NCBI GenBank assembly: GCA_965202745.1
Contig: CBDBCB010000014.1
Span: 124,001-188,000 of the forward strand
Direction of reading: 5' to 3'
Length of the DNA: 64,000 nt
Origin: JACKII01 sp965202745
GTDB taxonomy: Bacteria; Pseudomonadota; Alphaproteobacteria; Bin95
The position numbers and the translations under genes are program-made. This document shows, piece by piece, positions 26,502 through 35,077 of this stretch (positions within the stretch are counted from its first letter, which is position 1; every line of letters begins with the position of its first letter). The notes under the pieces are model-generated. The model ran no database searches, was not told the DNA's origin, and saw only the letters and a program-made list of their open reading frames with translations.

Positions 26502-27638
26502 CTAAACCGCGTTTGCCGCCTCCGCCGCCAGCTTCCGCCGCTCGGACGCCCGTATCTTCTCGCTGGCGCTTTTGAGTTGCCCGCAGGCTGCCAGGATATC
26601 CTGACCACGCGGATGGCGAACGGGAGCAGAGTAGCCTGCTTCGCTTAGATAGTCGGCGAAACGGCGGATGGCGTTGGTTGACGAGCATTCAAACACGCTG
26701 CCTGGCCAGGGATTGAACGGGATCAGATTGATCTTGGTCGGCACATCACGCAGTAGCTCTGCCATGGCGCGCGCATCATCAAGCGAGTCATTAACGCCTT
26801 TCAGCATGACATACTCGAACGTAATCCGCCGCGCATTGCTCAGGCCCGGGTAGTCTTTGCAGGCCTGGATCAACTGCGCCAGGGGATACTTCTTGTTAAT
26901 CGGCACCAAAACATCGCGCAGCTCGTCCCGAACGGCATGCAGCGAGATCGCCAGGTTCACGCCCAGTTCTGCGCCGAACCGGCCAATCATCGGCACGACA
27001 CCCGCGGTCGATAGCGTGATGCGGCGCTTGGAGATGCCGAGCCCTTCGCCATCCATGACGATCCGCATGGCTTTCGCCACATTGTCGTAATTGTAGAGCG
27101 GCTCGCCCATACCCATCAGCACAATGTTGGTCAGCGACCGGTCGTGCTCCGGCGCGGGCCATTCATTGAAGGCATCGCGCGCCAGCATCACCTGCCCCAC
27201 GATTTCGGGCGCAGTCAGGTTACGCACCATCAATTGGGTGCCGGTGTGACAGAACTTGCAGTTAAGCGTGCAACCGACTTGGCTTGAAACGCAAAGCGTG
27301 CCGCGATCAGTTTCCGGGATGTGGACGCTTTCCACTTCCTTGCCATCCGGAAAACGCAACAGCCATTTCTGTGTGCCGTCGCTGGATTGCTGATGCGTAG
27401 AGACGCCTGGCCTGCCCAGCACAAAGCGTTCCGCCAAATCCTGGCGGACCTGCTTGGACAGGTTTGTCATTTGCTCAAAGTCGGTTGCACCGCGGTGATA
27501 GATCCATCGCCATATCTGTTTCACCCGAAAGCCGCTAACATTCAGCGGCACCAACGCCGCCGCCAATTCGTCGCGGTCCAGACCAACCAAATCCTGCTTC
27601 AACGGCTCTGAGGCCGGCGCAGGTTCAGCATGTGCCAC
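26502..27638 (-). CDS. rlmN: 23S rRNA (adenine-2503-C2) methyltransferase
   Basis: RlmN is a radical-SAM enzyme that methylates A2503 of 23S rRNA and A37 of some tRNAs. The cluster motif CTLNCKFC, preceded by LCVSSQVG, is present, with MGMGEPLYNYDNV and the C-terminal catalytic Cys in DILAACGQL. The start is GTG 27638 (MAHAEPAP). It ends with TAG at the expected C-terminus. The ialB-like gene ends 3 bases upstream of this start. Confidence 0.95.
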   Translation of the reverse strand: MAHAEPAPASEPLKQDLVGLDRDELAAALVPLNVSGFRVKQIWRWIYHRGATDFEQMTNLSKQVRQDLAERFVLGRPGVSTHQQSSDGTQKWLLRFPDGKEVESVHIPETDRGTLCVSSQVGCTLNCKFCHTGTQLMVRNLTAPEIVGQVMLARDAFNEWPAPEHDRSLTNIVLMGMGEPLYNYDNVAKAMRIVMDGEGLGISKRRITLSTAGVVPMIGRFGAELGVNLAISLHAVRDELRDVLVPINKKYPLAQLIQACKDYPGLSNARRITFEYVMLKGVNDSLDDARAMAELLRDVPTKINLIPFNPWPGSVFECSSTNAIRRFADYLSEAGYSAPVRHPRGQDILAACGQLKSASEKIRASERRKLAAEAANAV

Positions 27639-27640
27639 TA

Positions 27641-28141
27641 TTATTTACATTCCTTGTCGATAGCACCGATCGCAGCAGTGATCCCGCTCAGCGAATAGGT
27701 GTCTTTGGTATTGGTTCCGCGGTTCGACTTACCGCGAACAACCATGGTAGAGCCGCGTTTCATGGCAGTGATCAGGCCATCTTCATCTTTGCTGAAGACC
27801 CAGGCAGCATCCCCTTCGGAATAAAACTTGAATGACCTGTTTCCCACGGCAGCCGTCGGTTCGTAGCCATTTTCATAGGTATAACCGGTAATAATGCTGA
27901 TTTCGTTGAACACCTTGCCGCTGGGGCGGTGCGTCACCAGAAAATAGATATCACCCCGGCGGGTATAGTTGCCTTCGTCCTTTTTGGGCTCAGACACCAC
28001 ATAGCAGATCTTTCCACCTGCATCCTCAAAGGTATAGGCCCGCCAGTCTTTGAAGGTGCCGATTTGTTTGGGCTCATTCGCCATCGCCGACATGGGCCAA
28101 AGCAAGCCTATCAGCACTAGTGCTTTCCATCGTCCGATCAT
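27641..28141 (-). CDS. Invasion-associated locus B family protein
   Basis: The 166-residue exported protein has a signal peptide (ALVLIGLLWPMSAMA) and the IalB-family pattern of a beta sandwich with two cysteines (KICYVVSEPKKDEG near the start, DKEC at the end) and a WVFSKDEDGLITAMKRG segment. In alphaproteobacteria the family sits next to rlmN, as here; in Bartonella a member aids erythrocyte invasion, but most are housekeeping periplasmic proteins. It is probably co-transcribed with rlmN. Confidence 0.82.
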   Translation of the reverse strand: MIGRWKALVLIGLLWPMSAMANEPKQIGTFKDWRAYTFEDAGGKICYVVSEPKKDEGNYTRRGDIYFLVTHRPSGKVFNEISIITGYTYENGYEPTAAVGNRSFKFYSEGDAAWVFSKDEDGLITAMKRGSTMVVRGKSNRGTNTKDTYSLSGITAAIGAIDKECK

Positions 28142-28330
28142 GCCGCTGCCTATGCTCCTAATTCGTAACGGTGGTTCGACTGTCTACATGGGAATCCACA
28201 GGGGGGTAAAGACTCGATCTGGAGCCGCCACCATGGATTTAGCCTCCCAAGCGCGCGTTTCAATTGATACGCTCCGGCGCATCAGATGCAGGAATGCTTA
28301 GCATAGACGATTCACTCGAGAAAACGACCG

Positions 28331-28493
28331 ATGCGTGCAGTGTGGGTGGAAGACTGGACACCGTTCGAAAATCTAGCGCTGGCGGAGGTCTCCCCGCCGA
28401 CTATCGGCGACCGTCAGTTGCGAATCAAGACCCAGGCGGCGGGCGTCAGTTTCGCGACCAGCCTGGTTGTGCAAGGGAAGTATCAGCGCAAAC
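28331..28493 (+). pseudogene. N-terminal fragment of a quinone-oxidoreductase (MDR) gene
   Basis: ATG 28331 starts MRAVWVEDWTPFENLALAEV and runs to VVQGKYQRK, the first 54 residues of an NADPH:quinone oxidoreductase of the medium-chain dehydrogenase family. Homology stops exactly at the left end of IS6 copy A (28494). A C-terminal fragment of the same family lies at 40623-40858, on the other strand, against the left end of IS6 copy B. About 200 residues of the middle of the protein are not found in the window. Confidence 0.75.
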
Positions 28494-29310
28494 GGCATTG
28501 TCACGTTGTTTTCAGCGCCTAAGAAACTGCCGACTTGAGGCTCTTCAAGCGGCCAGTTCGATGGCGCATTCGTTCCATTGGTGAAATGCGGCGGCTCGTT
28601 TCTGGCGATAGGCGGAGGCAGTCATTTTGTGGCGACGTGGGCGGAACAGGTTTGCGGTTTCATCATGGGCGGCCAGAAATCTCTGCGCCTGACGGGCTGA
28701 CTTGAAACGGCCCTGTATTTTTTCTCGTTTCCGTGTTGGTCTGTGCGATCCTTCGATACGATTGTTTATCCCTTTATGCGCTCGGTGATCCACCTCCAAC
28801 GCGCGTTTGCGCAGGGCGGCACCGTAGCGGCGCAGCTTGTCCGTCAGTCCGCCACTATGACTCGGGGCGTCCCCCAGCGGGCTACCAACCTGGCAATGAA
28901 CCGCTTTGCAGCCCGCGCATTTCGGCGTGATTGCACCAGGATGTCGAGAACTTCGCCGTTGCCGGCAACGGCGCGCCACAGCCAATGCTTCACACCGCGG
29001 ATGATGATCACCCCTTCATCCAGATGCCATTTATCCGAGGGCTGTTGACGCGCAGCCCTGACATGCTTCGCAATCTGAGTTCCGAATTTTCTGACCCATG
29101 AACGGATTGTCTCGTAACTCACCTTGATGCCTCGTTCAGCAAGCAAATCCTCGTCGCGCAGACTGAGTGCAAAGCGATGGTATGCCGAGCCCGCGTAAGA
29201 AATGATGGAACGCGGGAAGCGGTAGCCTTTTAGGCGAGGTTGGGAAATCTGGCTGATCATCGTCAGGCGTTACGGGCAATTGGGATTGTGGTCAACAACT
29301 TGACGATCCC
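28494..29310 (-). mobile_element. IS6-family insertion sequence, copy A
   Basis: The element is 817 bp. Its terminal inverted repeats are GGCATTGTCACGTTGTT (from 28494) and, on the other strand, GGGATCGTCAAGTTGTT (from 29310), matching at 14 of 17 positions. It is nearly identical to copy B at 40859-41678, apart from a 3-bp deletion (loss of Val in the DVED segment) and a few substitutions. The flanking 8-mers (gcgcaaac and gattggtc) differ, so there is no target duplication. That suggests rearrangement after insertion. Confidence 0.85.
28545..29260 (-). pseudogene. IS6-family transposase, frameshifted (copy A)
   Basis: The N-terminal part has an HTH region and the first catalytic Asp in DKWHLDEGVIII, then HWLWRAVAGNGEVLD. 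The frame ends at VIVAD, and the C-terminal part (LTDKLRRYGAALRKR, HKGINNRIEGSHRPTRKRE, the region of the last catalytic residue) continues in another frame. The cause is a near-perfect 8-base tandem repeat at 28839-28854 (gtccgtca then gtccgcca), which removes the reading frame at the second catalytic Asp. Copy B carries the same change. Confidence 0.85.
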
Positions 29311-29379
29311 GATTGGTCATATCCGGTATCGTTGATATAAGCCCTCTTCCCCTGGTGCAGCCTTGGCAGAACGAGCCAA

Positions 29380-29994
29380 ATGTTTTCCCAGTCGTTTTCC
29401 GTTACCGATCTGTGCGGCGCGCGTGGCGGCTTTTGGTTGTTCGAAGGGATAGGCTTTGCCTTGCATCCTGGTGATGTCCTGCTGGTCCGAGGTGCGAACG
29501 GTGCGGGCAAGTCGACACTGCTCCGCATTCTGGCCGGGCTGCTCAGTCCGGCAGATGGCGGCATCACCTATGGCAACGCCAATGAGCAAACGCCGCCCTT
29601 GCATTTTCTGGGGCATACAAATGCTATCAAAGCTGGTTTGACCGTGGCGGAGAATATTCGGTTTTGGGCTGCTTTTGCCGGGGTGGGGCCCGAAGCGCAG
29701 GCTCATGATGCGGAGACCGCGTTGGACGCCTTCAATTTGCAGCCCTTGCGCGATCTGCCTGCCCGCTATCTGTCGGCTGGGCAAAAGCGGCGCTTGGCGC
29801 TGGCGCGTTTGCTGGCCAGCCCGGCGGCTCTCTGGCTGCTTGATGAACCTACGACGGCGCTGGATACGGCCTCGGTTGCCTTGTTCGAACAAGCCATTGC
29901 GGTTCACTGCGCTAACGGCGGCATGGCGGTTATTGCCACGCACCAGGCGCTGTCCGTTCCCAATGCCCAGTCCCTGAATTTGGATGCCGCCTGA
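29380..29994 (+). CDS. ccmA: Cytochrome c maturation ATPase CcmA
   Basis: CcmA is the ATPase of the CcmAB complex that releases holo-CcmE in System I cytochrome c maturation. Walker A is RGANGAGKSTLLRIL, the signature is LSAGQKRRLALARLL and Walker B is LWLLDEPTTALD. At 204 residues it has the usual length. It is the first gene of the operon and lies 70 bases from the right end of IS6 copy A, so the native promoter may have been lost or replaced. Its stop overlaps the ccmB start. Confidence 0.95.
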   Translation: MFSQSFSVTDLCGARGGFWLFEGIGFALHPGDVLLVRGANGAGKSTLLRILAGLLSPADGGITYGNANEQTPPLHFLGHTNAIKAGLTVAENIRFWAAFAGVGPEAQAHDAETALDAFNLQPLRDLPARYLSAGQKRRLALARLLASPAALWLLDEPTTALDTASVALFEQAIAVHCANGGMAVIATHQALSVPNAQSLNLDAA

Positions 29995-30665
29995 TGGGCG
30001 GCTTCACCACGATCTTTTTGCACGATCTACGGGTTGCCCGGTCGGAGGCCGGCGGCGTGTTGCTGGCTGTTCAATTCTTTGCGATGGGCGCATTGATTTT
30101 CCCGCTGGGGCTGGGCCCCAGTTCGGACTTGCTGGGCCGCGTTGGTGCAGGACTGCTTGCGGTGATGGCTCTGTTCGCGACCCTGCTGGCGCTCGACCGG
30201 CTTTATAGTCACGACCATGAAGACGGCTCGCTGGATATGTTGCTTACCAGCCGGAATCCTTTGTGGAGCATGATGTTGGGCAAGGTAGCAGCCCATTGGC
30301 TTGTCACCGCCGCGCCAATCATCGTCGCGGCTCCGCTGATGGGGGTTCTGCTCCAGATGAGCCCCGCTGCGATTGGCGGGTTGGTGCTCGCGCTGGCGCT
30401 CGGAACGCCGACGCTCAGCTTGATTGGCTCGACCGGAGCGTCGCTGACATTGGGTGCTCGTCGCGGCAGTGTGTTGCTGGCGCTGTTGGTGTTGCCGCTC
30501 TATATTCCAGTGCTGATTTTCATGGTCGGCACTGTGCTTGCCGCGGAATCCGGACTGGCCCTGGAGGCCCATGTCTCTATTCTGGCGGCAATGTTACTAG
30601 TGGCGCTTGTGTTGGCTCCGTGGGCTTCGGCTGCGGCGCTGCGTTTGGTAGGAGAAGCCGGCTGA
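29994..30665 (+). CDS. ccmB: Haem exporter subunit CcmB
   Basis: The 223-residue permease has six hydrophobic segments, with the family-typical LLALDRLYSHDHEDGSLD after the second span. It pairs with CcmA in the inner membrane. ATG overlaps the TGA of ccmA by one base, and ccmC follows immediately, indicating coupled translation. Confidence 0.94.
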   Translation: MGGFTTIFLHDLRVARSEAGGVLLAVQFFAMGALIFPLGLGPSSDLLGRVGAGLLAVMALFATLLALDRLYSHDHEDGSLDMLLTSRNPLWSMMLGKVAAHWLVTAAPIIVAAPLMGVLLQMSPAAIGGLVLALALGTPTLSLIGSTGASLTLGARRGSVLLALLVLPLYIPVLIFMVGTVLAAESGLALEAHVSILAAMLLVALVLAPWASAAALRLVGEAG

Positions 30666-31478
30666 ATGGCACGGTCCGCGGCCGAGACATCGCTGAAACA
30701 GCAAGAGTTCGAGCGTGCGCGCGGCTCCCGTTTGCACCGTTTGGCAAATCCGGCGCGGTTCACGCGCCTGGCGCGTATGCTGCAGCCTTGGATTTTGGCC
30801 ATTACCCTGCCGTGCCTTTTGGCCGGACTGTATTTCGGCCTTTATGACTCGCCCATCGACTATCAGCAGAAGGATACCGTGCGCATCATGTATGTGCATG
30901 TCCCGGCGGCATGGATGGCGATGTTCGGTTATTCAAGCCTGGCGATCGCCAGTGCCGTCGGCCTGATCTGGAAACATCCGCTGGCGGATTTCGCGGGCAA
31001 GGCTATGGCGCCGATCGGTGCCGGGTTCACCATCATCGCGCTGGCGACCGGCTCGCTTTGGGGCAAACCCACCTGGGGAACCTGGTGGGTTTGGGACGCG
31101 CGCCTGACCTCTGTGCTGGTGCTGCTGTTTTTGTACCTGGGCTACATGGCGATCTGGAACGCATTCGACCAACCGCAACGCGCGGCCAAGTCCGCGGCCA
31201 TTCTGGCGCTGATTGGGGTGGTCAACTTGCCGATCATCAAGTTTTCGGTTGATTGGTGGAACACGCTGCATCAGCCGGCCAGTATCTCCCGTCTGGATAG
31301 CCCTGCGATCGATCCAGCGATGCTGCAACCCCTGTTATTGATGGCGGTAGCGTATCTGGGGATTTTCCTCTGGCTGACGCTGTTGCGGATCCGGGTGGAA
31401 TTGGCGGAGCGGCGCGTTGCTGCCCTGATGACCGCCCGCACCCGCAGTGCCGATGGTCTGGCGGAGCAAGAGGCATGA
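30666..31478 (+). CDS. ccmC: Haem-handling protein CcmC
   Basis: CcmC binds haem at the periplasmic face and loads it on CcmE. The tryptophan-rich WWD motif is GTWWVWDARLTSVL (about residues 137-150), flanked by conserved haem-ligand histidines (MYVHVPAAW and NTLHQPASI). It has six spans and 270 residues. The first 45 residues are a basic extension compared with many CcmC proteins; a later start is possible. It overlaps ccmD by 4 bases. Confidence 0.95.
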   Translation: MARSAAETSLKQQEFERARGSRLHRLANPARFTRLARMLQPWILAITLPCLLAGLYFGLYDSPIDYQQKDTVRIMYVHVPAAWMAMFGYSSLAIASAVGLIWKHPLADFAGKAMAPIGAGFTIIALATGSLWGKPTWGTWWVWDARLTSVLVLLFLYLGYMAIWNAFDQPQRAAKSAAILALIGVVNLPIIKFSVDWWNTLHQPASISRLDSPAIDPAMLQPLLLMAVAYLGIFLWLTLLRIRVELAERRVAALMTARTRSADGLAEQEA

Positions 31479-31666
31479 GTGGCGTGGTGGAATTTCTCTC
31501 GATGGGCGGCTTCGGCATGTTTGTCTGGACCGCCTACGGGGTCGCGGCTGCCGTGATTTTGGGCTTATTTCTGTGGAGCAGACACGGGCTGAAACGGGCG
31601 GAGGAGCGCGAGGAACAAATCGGACCGCGCGAACGGCGCCGGTCCCGGCGGGAGACCACAGCGTGA
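31475..31666 (+). CDS. ccmD: Haem exporter protein CcmD
   Basis: This 63-residue small membrane protein has one span (about 15-35) and the family signature of a Tyr/Trp-rich span (VWTAYGVAAAVI) followed by a basic tail (KRAEEREEQIGPRERRRSRR). CcmD helps release holo-CcmE from CcmABC. It overlaps ccmC upstream and ccmE downstream (GTGA). Confidence 0.9.
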   Translation: MSGVVEFLSMGGFGMFVWTAYGVAAAVILGLFLWSRHGLKRAEEREEQIGPRERRRSRRETTA

Positions 31667-32100
31667 AGCCCAAGCATCGCCGGCTATTTGTTGTTGCCGC
31701 CGCCCTCATTGTGCTGGGGGCCGCTGCGGCGCTGGTACTGAATGCGTTTGAAGAGAACCTGGTTTTCTTCTACAGCCCGACCGATCTGGCGGAAAAACCA
31801 GTACCGTTGGGACAGTCGATTCGCGTTGGCGGTCTGGTGGAGACAGGGTCAGTGCAAAAGAGCGGCATTGACGTCTCCTTCGGCATAACCGACGGTGCCA
31901 AAACGGTGCGTGCTACCTATCGGGGAGTGCTTCCCGACCTGTTCCGCGAGGGACAGGGTGTCGTTACGCTCGGGGTGTTACAGGTCGACGGTAGCTTTAA
32001 GGCCGAGGAAGTGCTGGCAAAGCATGATGAGAATTACATGCCGCCCGAAGTTGTCGATGCCTTGAAGAAGGCCGGCGAGTGGAAGCCGGAAGGGAAGTAG
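31663..32100 (+). CDS. ccmE: Haem chaperone CcmE
   Basis: The 145-residue protein has an N-terminal anchor and an OB-fold domain. The haem-binding His and downstream Tyr are in VLAKHDENYMPPEV near the C-terminus. The start is GTG 31663, overlapping the ccmD stop. A longer frame from 31447 lies over ccmD and was rejected. The gene ends in TAG at the normal C-terminus, further evidence that TAG is a working stop codon here. Confidence 0.95.
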   Translation: MKPKHRRLFVVAAALIVLGAAAALVLNAFEENLVFFYSPTDLAEKPVPLGQSIRVGGLVETGSVQKSGIDVSFGITDGAKTVRATYRGVLPDLFREGQGVVTLGVLQVDGSFKAEEVLAKHDENYMPPEVVDALKKAGEWKPEGK

Positions 32101-32109
32101 GGCCAGCTA

Positions 32110-34077
32110 ATGGGCATGACCGTTGAAACCGGCCACTTCGCGCTGATCGCTGCGCTGGCGCTGGCCCTGCTGCAATCGACTCTTCCGCTCTACGGGGCCG
32201 CCAGGGGCTGTGAAGACTTGATGACCTTGGCCCGCCACACAGCGATGGGGCAGTTGGTCTGTGTCGGGCTGGCGTTTGCTGCATTGATGAATGCGTTTGC
32301 AACGTCTGACTTTTCCGTCGCGGTGGTGGCGCAGAACTCTCACTCTGCCAAGCCCTTCCTGTACAAGCTGGCCGCCACCTGGGGCCATCACGAAGGCTCG
32401 CTATTGCTGTGGATCCTGATCCTGGTCGTCTTCGGCGCGTTTGTTGCGGTTGGCGGACGCGGGATGCCGCTCGCATTGCGGGCAAGGGTGCTGGCCGTGC
32501 AGGGCATGGTTGCCGTCGGTTTTCTGCTATTCACACTACTTACCTCCAACCCGTTTGGCCGTCTGGTGCAAGCGCCGGCCCATGGCAACAGCCTGAACCC
32601 CTTGCTGCAAGACCCAGGCCTCGTTTTCCACCCGCCGCTTCTGTATTTCGGCTATGTCGGCCTGTCGACGGCGTTTTCCTTTGCGGTTGCTGCCCTGATC
32701 GAAGGCCGGGTTACGCCGAACTGGGCCCGATGGGCCCGGCCCTGGGTTCTGATCGCCTGGAGCGGCCTGACCATGGGCATCGCGCTCGGCTCCTGGTGGG
32801 CTTACTACGAGCTTGGTTGGGGTGGGTTCTGGTTCTGGGATCCGGTGGAGAATGCCAGTTTCATTCCCTGGCTAGTGGCGACGGCATTGCTTCATTGCAT
32901 GGCGGTCGTGGCCAAGCGTGATGCGTTTAAAGGCTGGACCCTGATGCTGGCCATTCTGGGTTTCTCGCTCAGCCTGTTGGGCACGTTCATTGTTCGCTCC
33001 GGTTTGCTAACTAGCGTTCACGCTTTTGCGTCCGACCCTTCGCGCGGGGTGTTCATCTTGGTGCTGCTGGCAATTGCCATTGGTGGCGGTTTCCTGCTGT
33101 TTGCGGTCCGGGTGCCATCGATGGAAGGCGGGAATGGATTCGAGCCGGTCAGCCGCGAGAGCGCTCTCATGCTCAACAACCTGCTGCTGGGCGCAGCGGC
33201 GGCTGTGGTATTGCTGGGCACGCTTTATCCGCTGTTCCTGGAGGCAATGACCGGTGAGAAAATCTCCATTGGCCCGCCCTTCTTCAACTTGGTGTTTGTC
33301 TGGCTGATGCTGCCCATGCTGGCGCTCATGGCGCTGGGGCCACTGTTGGCCTGGCGGAAGGCCGACGGTCTGAGCGTTGTCCGGCGGTTGGCTGTGGCCG
33401 GCGCAATTGCCGTCGCCGTGGCAATCTGGGCGGTGTGGGCCGGCGGTGCGGGCATCGCCGGTGTTCTGGGTTTCGCTGCTGCCGGATGGTTGGCCGCCGG
33501 CACGCTTCGTGCTTGGTACGAGCGCTGGCGGGGCGCGTCTCCTTTGCGGCGCTTGCTGGGGCTTCCGGCCGAAGTCCACGGCATGACGTTGGCGCATTTG
33601 GGCGTTGCGATCGTCGTTAGCGGCATCACTGCTGCTTCTGTCTGGCAAGGCGAGGCTGTCAAACTGATGCGCGTCGGCGATAGCGTCGCGCTATCGGGAT
33701 ATCAATGGACGTTGAAAGATGTGCACAATGCGCTTGGACCCAATTACCGGACAGAGATGGCCTTGATCGACGTCACCGACAGCAATGGTGCTCTGGTTGA
33801 AACCTTACGCCCGGAACGGCGTTTCTATCCTGTCTCCCGCCAGAATACGACAGAGGCGGGCATTCATACGCAATGGACTGGCGATCTTTACGCGGTTATC
33901 GGCGAAGGCAACCGGAAGGCTGGCTGGGCCGTCCGCCTCTATCATAATCCGCTGGTGCCGTGGATGTGGATTGGCGCGGCCATTATGTCTTTGGGCGGGC
34001 TGGTTTCAGCGGCCAGCCGGGTGAGCGTCAGGTGCCGCCGCATGAAAGCCGCCGGTACGGTTGAGGCCACTGCGTGA
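32110..34077 (+). CDS. ccmF: Cytochrome c haem lyase subunit CcmF
   Basis: CcmF is the large membrane subunit that joins haem to apocytochrome c. The 655-residue protein has about 14 spans and the WWD motif WGGFWFWDPVENASF (about residues 237-251), with conserved His in WGHHEGSLLLW and further WWAYYELG. It starts 9 bases after ccmE and overlaps ccmG by 4 bases. Confidence 0.96.
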   Translation: MGMTVETGHFALIAALALALLQSTLPLYGAARGCEDLMTLARHTAMGQLVCVGLAFAALMNAFATSDFSVAVVAQNSHSAKPFLYKLAATWGHHEGSLLLWILILVVFGAFVAVGGRGMPLALRARVLAVQGMVAVGFLLFTLLTSNPFGRLVQAPAHGNSLNPLLQDPGLVFHPPLLYFGYVGLSTAFSFAVAALIEGRVTPNWARWARPWVLIAWSGLTMGIALGSWWAYYELGWGGFWFWDPVENASFIPWLVATALLHCMAVVAKRDAFKGWTLMLAILGFSLSLLGTFIVRSGLLTSVHAFASDPSRGVFILVLLAIAIGGGFLLFAVRVPSMEGGNGFEPVSRESALMLNNLLLGAAAAVVLLGTLYPLFLEAMTGEKISIGPPFFNLVFVWLMLPMLALMALGPLLAWRKADGLSVVRRLAVAGAIAVAVAIWAVWAGGAGIAGVLGFAAAGWLAAGTLRAWYERWRGASPLRRLLGLPAEVHGMTLAHLGVAIVVSGITAASVWQGEAVKLMRVGDSVALSGYQWTLKDVHNALGPNYRTEMALIDVTDSNGALVETLRPERRFYPVSRQNTTEAGIHTQWTGDLYAVIGEGNRKAGWAVRLYHNPLVPWMWIGAAIMSLGGLVSAASRVSVRCRRMKAAGTVEATA

Positions 34078-34613
34078 GGTATCTTTTGTACACGCTGCCG
34101 TTGCTGCTCTTTGCTGGTTTGGCCTTTTACCTGTGGGATGGGCTGGGCAAGGACCCCAGCGTTCTGCCCTCAGCCTTGATCGACAAGCCTGCACCCCAGA
34201 TCAGCCTGCCGCCTCTGCCGGGCCGCGCGGTGGCTTTGCCCTTGGCGACGGCGGATCTGGTGACGGGCGAGCCCGTTGTTGTGAATATATTCGCCTCTTG
34301 GTGCGTTCCCTGCCAGGCAGAGCATCCGTTCGTAACGGCTTTGGCTGAAGAACACGGCGTCACCGTGCACGCCATCAACTACAAGGACAAACCAGCCGAT
34401 GCTGCGGCGTGGCTGCGGCGCTTGGGTGATCCCTACGGCCGGGTCGGGGCGGATGTTGAAGGGCGCGCTGCGATAGAGTTTGGCCTCTATGGCGTGCCGG
34501 AGACGTTCCTGCTCGATGGCGCGGGCAGGGTTCGCTTGCGCCATGCCGGTCCGTTGACACAGGAGTTGCTGCAGACACTGATTCTTCCCTCCATCGCGGC
34601 TTTGCGCAAATGA
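34074..34613 (+). CDS. ccmG: Thiol:disulfide interchange protein CcmG (DsbE)
   Basis: This 179-residue membrane-anchored thioredoxin-like protein keeps apocytochrome cysteines reduced. The active site is WCVPC in NIFASWCVPCQAEHP, and the cis-Pro segment is GVPETFLLDG. The N-terminal span covers about residues 3-22. It overlaps ccmF and ccmH by 4 bases each. Confidence 0.95.
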   Translation: MRYLLYTLPLLLFAGLAFYLWDGLGKDPSVLPSALIDKPAPQISLPPLPGRAVALPLATADLVTGEPVVVNIFASWCVPCQAEHPFVTALAEEHGVTVHAINYKDKPADAAAWLRRLGDPYGRVGADVEGRAAIEFGLYGVPETFLLDGAGRVRLRHAGPLTQELLQTLILPSIAALRK

Positions 34614-35077
34614 TGCGGGCGATGATGATCTTGGCCGTGCTGCTGCTGCTGTTCCCGGCGCAGGCGATAGAGCCGCACGAAATACTCAGCGACCCCGCCC
34701 TGGAATCGCGGGCGCGAGCCTTGAGCAAGGAACTGCGCTGCCCGGTCTGTCAGAACCAATCCCTGGATGATTCCGATGCGGACCTTGCCAAGGATTTACG
34801 TCGGATGGTGCGCGAACGGCTTGTCGCCGGTGAAACCGATACACAGGTCAAAGCCCATCTAGTGGCACGCTATGGCGATTTCATTCTGCTGGAACCGCCG
34901 GTCAAGCCGGTGACTTGGGCGCTTTGGTTCGGGCCGGTAGTCATCTTTCTGGGCGGCGGCATTGCTGTTTGGCAAGCGCTGCGGCGGGGGCGGCGGAAAT
35001 ATGCGGCGTCGGGTGCGGGCGACGATGGCGGTTTTGATGACGCCGATCCGGCGGAAACAGACCGGAGAGCATCATGA
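34610..35077 (+). CDS. ccmH: Cytochrome c maturation protein CcmH
   Basis: The product is 155 residues with a signal peptide, the redox motif LRCPVCQNQSLDDSDADLAK and a C-terminal span (about 102-122). CcmH holds apocytochrome c for haem ligation with CcmF and CcmI. This is the short form lacking the CcmI TPR domain, which is encoded by the next gene. Confidence 0.95.
   Translation: MMRAMMILAVLLLLFPAQAIEPHEILSDPALESRARALSKELRCPVCQNQSLDDSDADLAKDLRRMVRERLVAGETDTQVKAHLVARYGDFILLEPPVKPVTWALWFGPVVIFLGGGIAVWQALRRGRRKYAASGAGDDGGFDDADPAETDRRAS

Noticed and set aside
28486..29318. Target-site duplication around IS6 copy A
   Set aside because: The adjacent 8-mers (gcgcaaac, gattggtc) differ, and neither matches the flanks of copy B.
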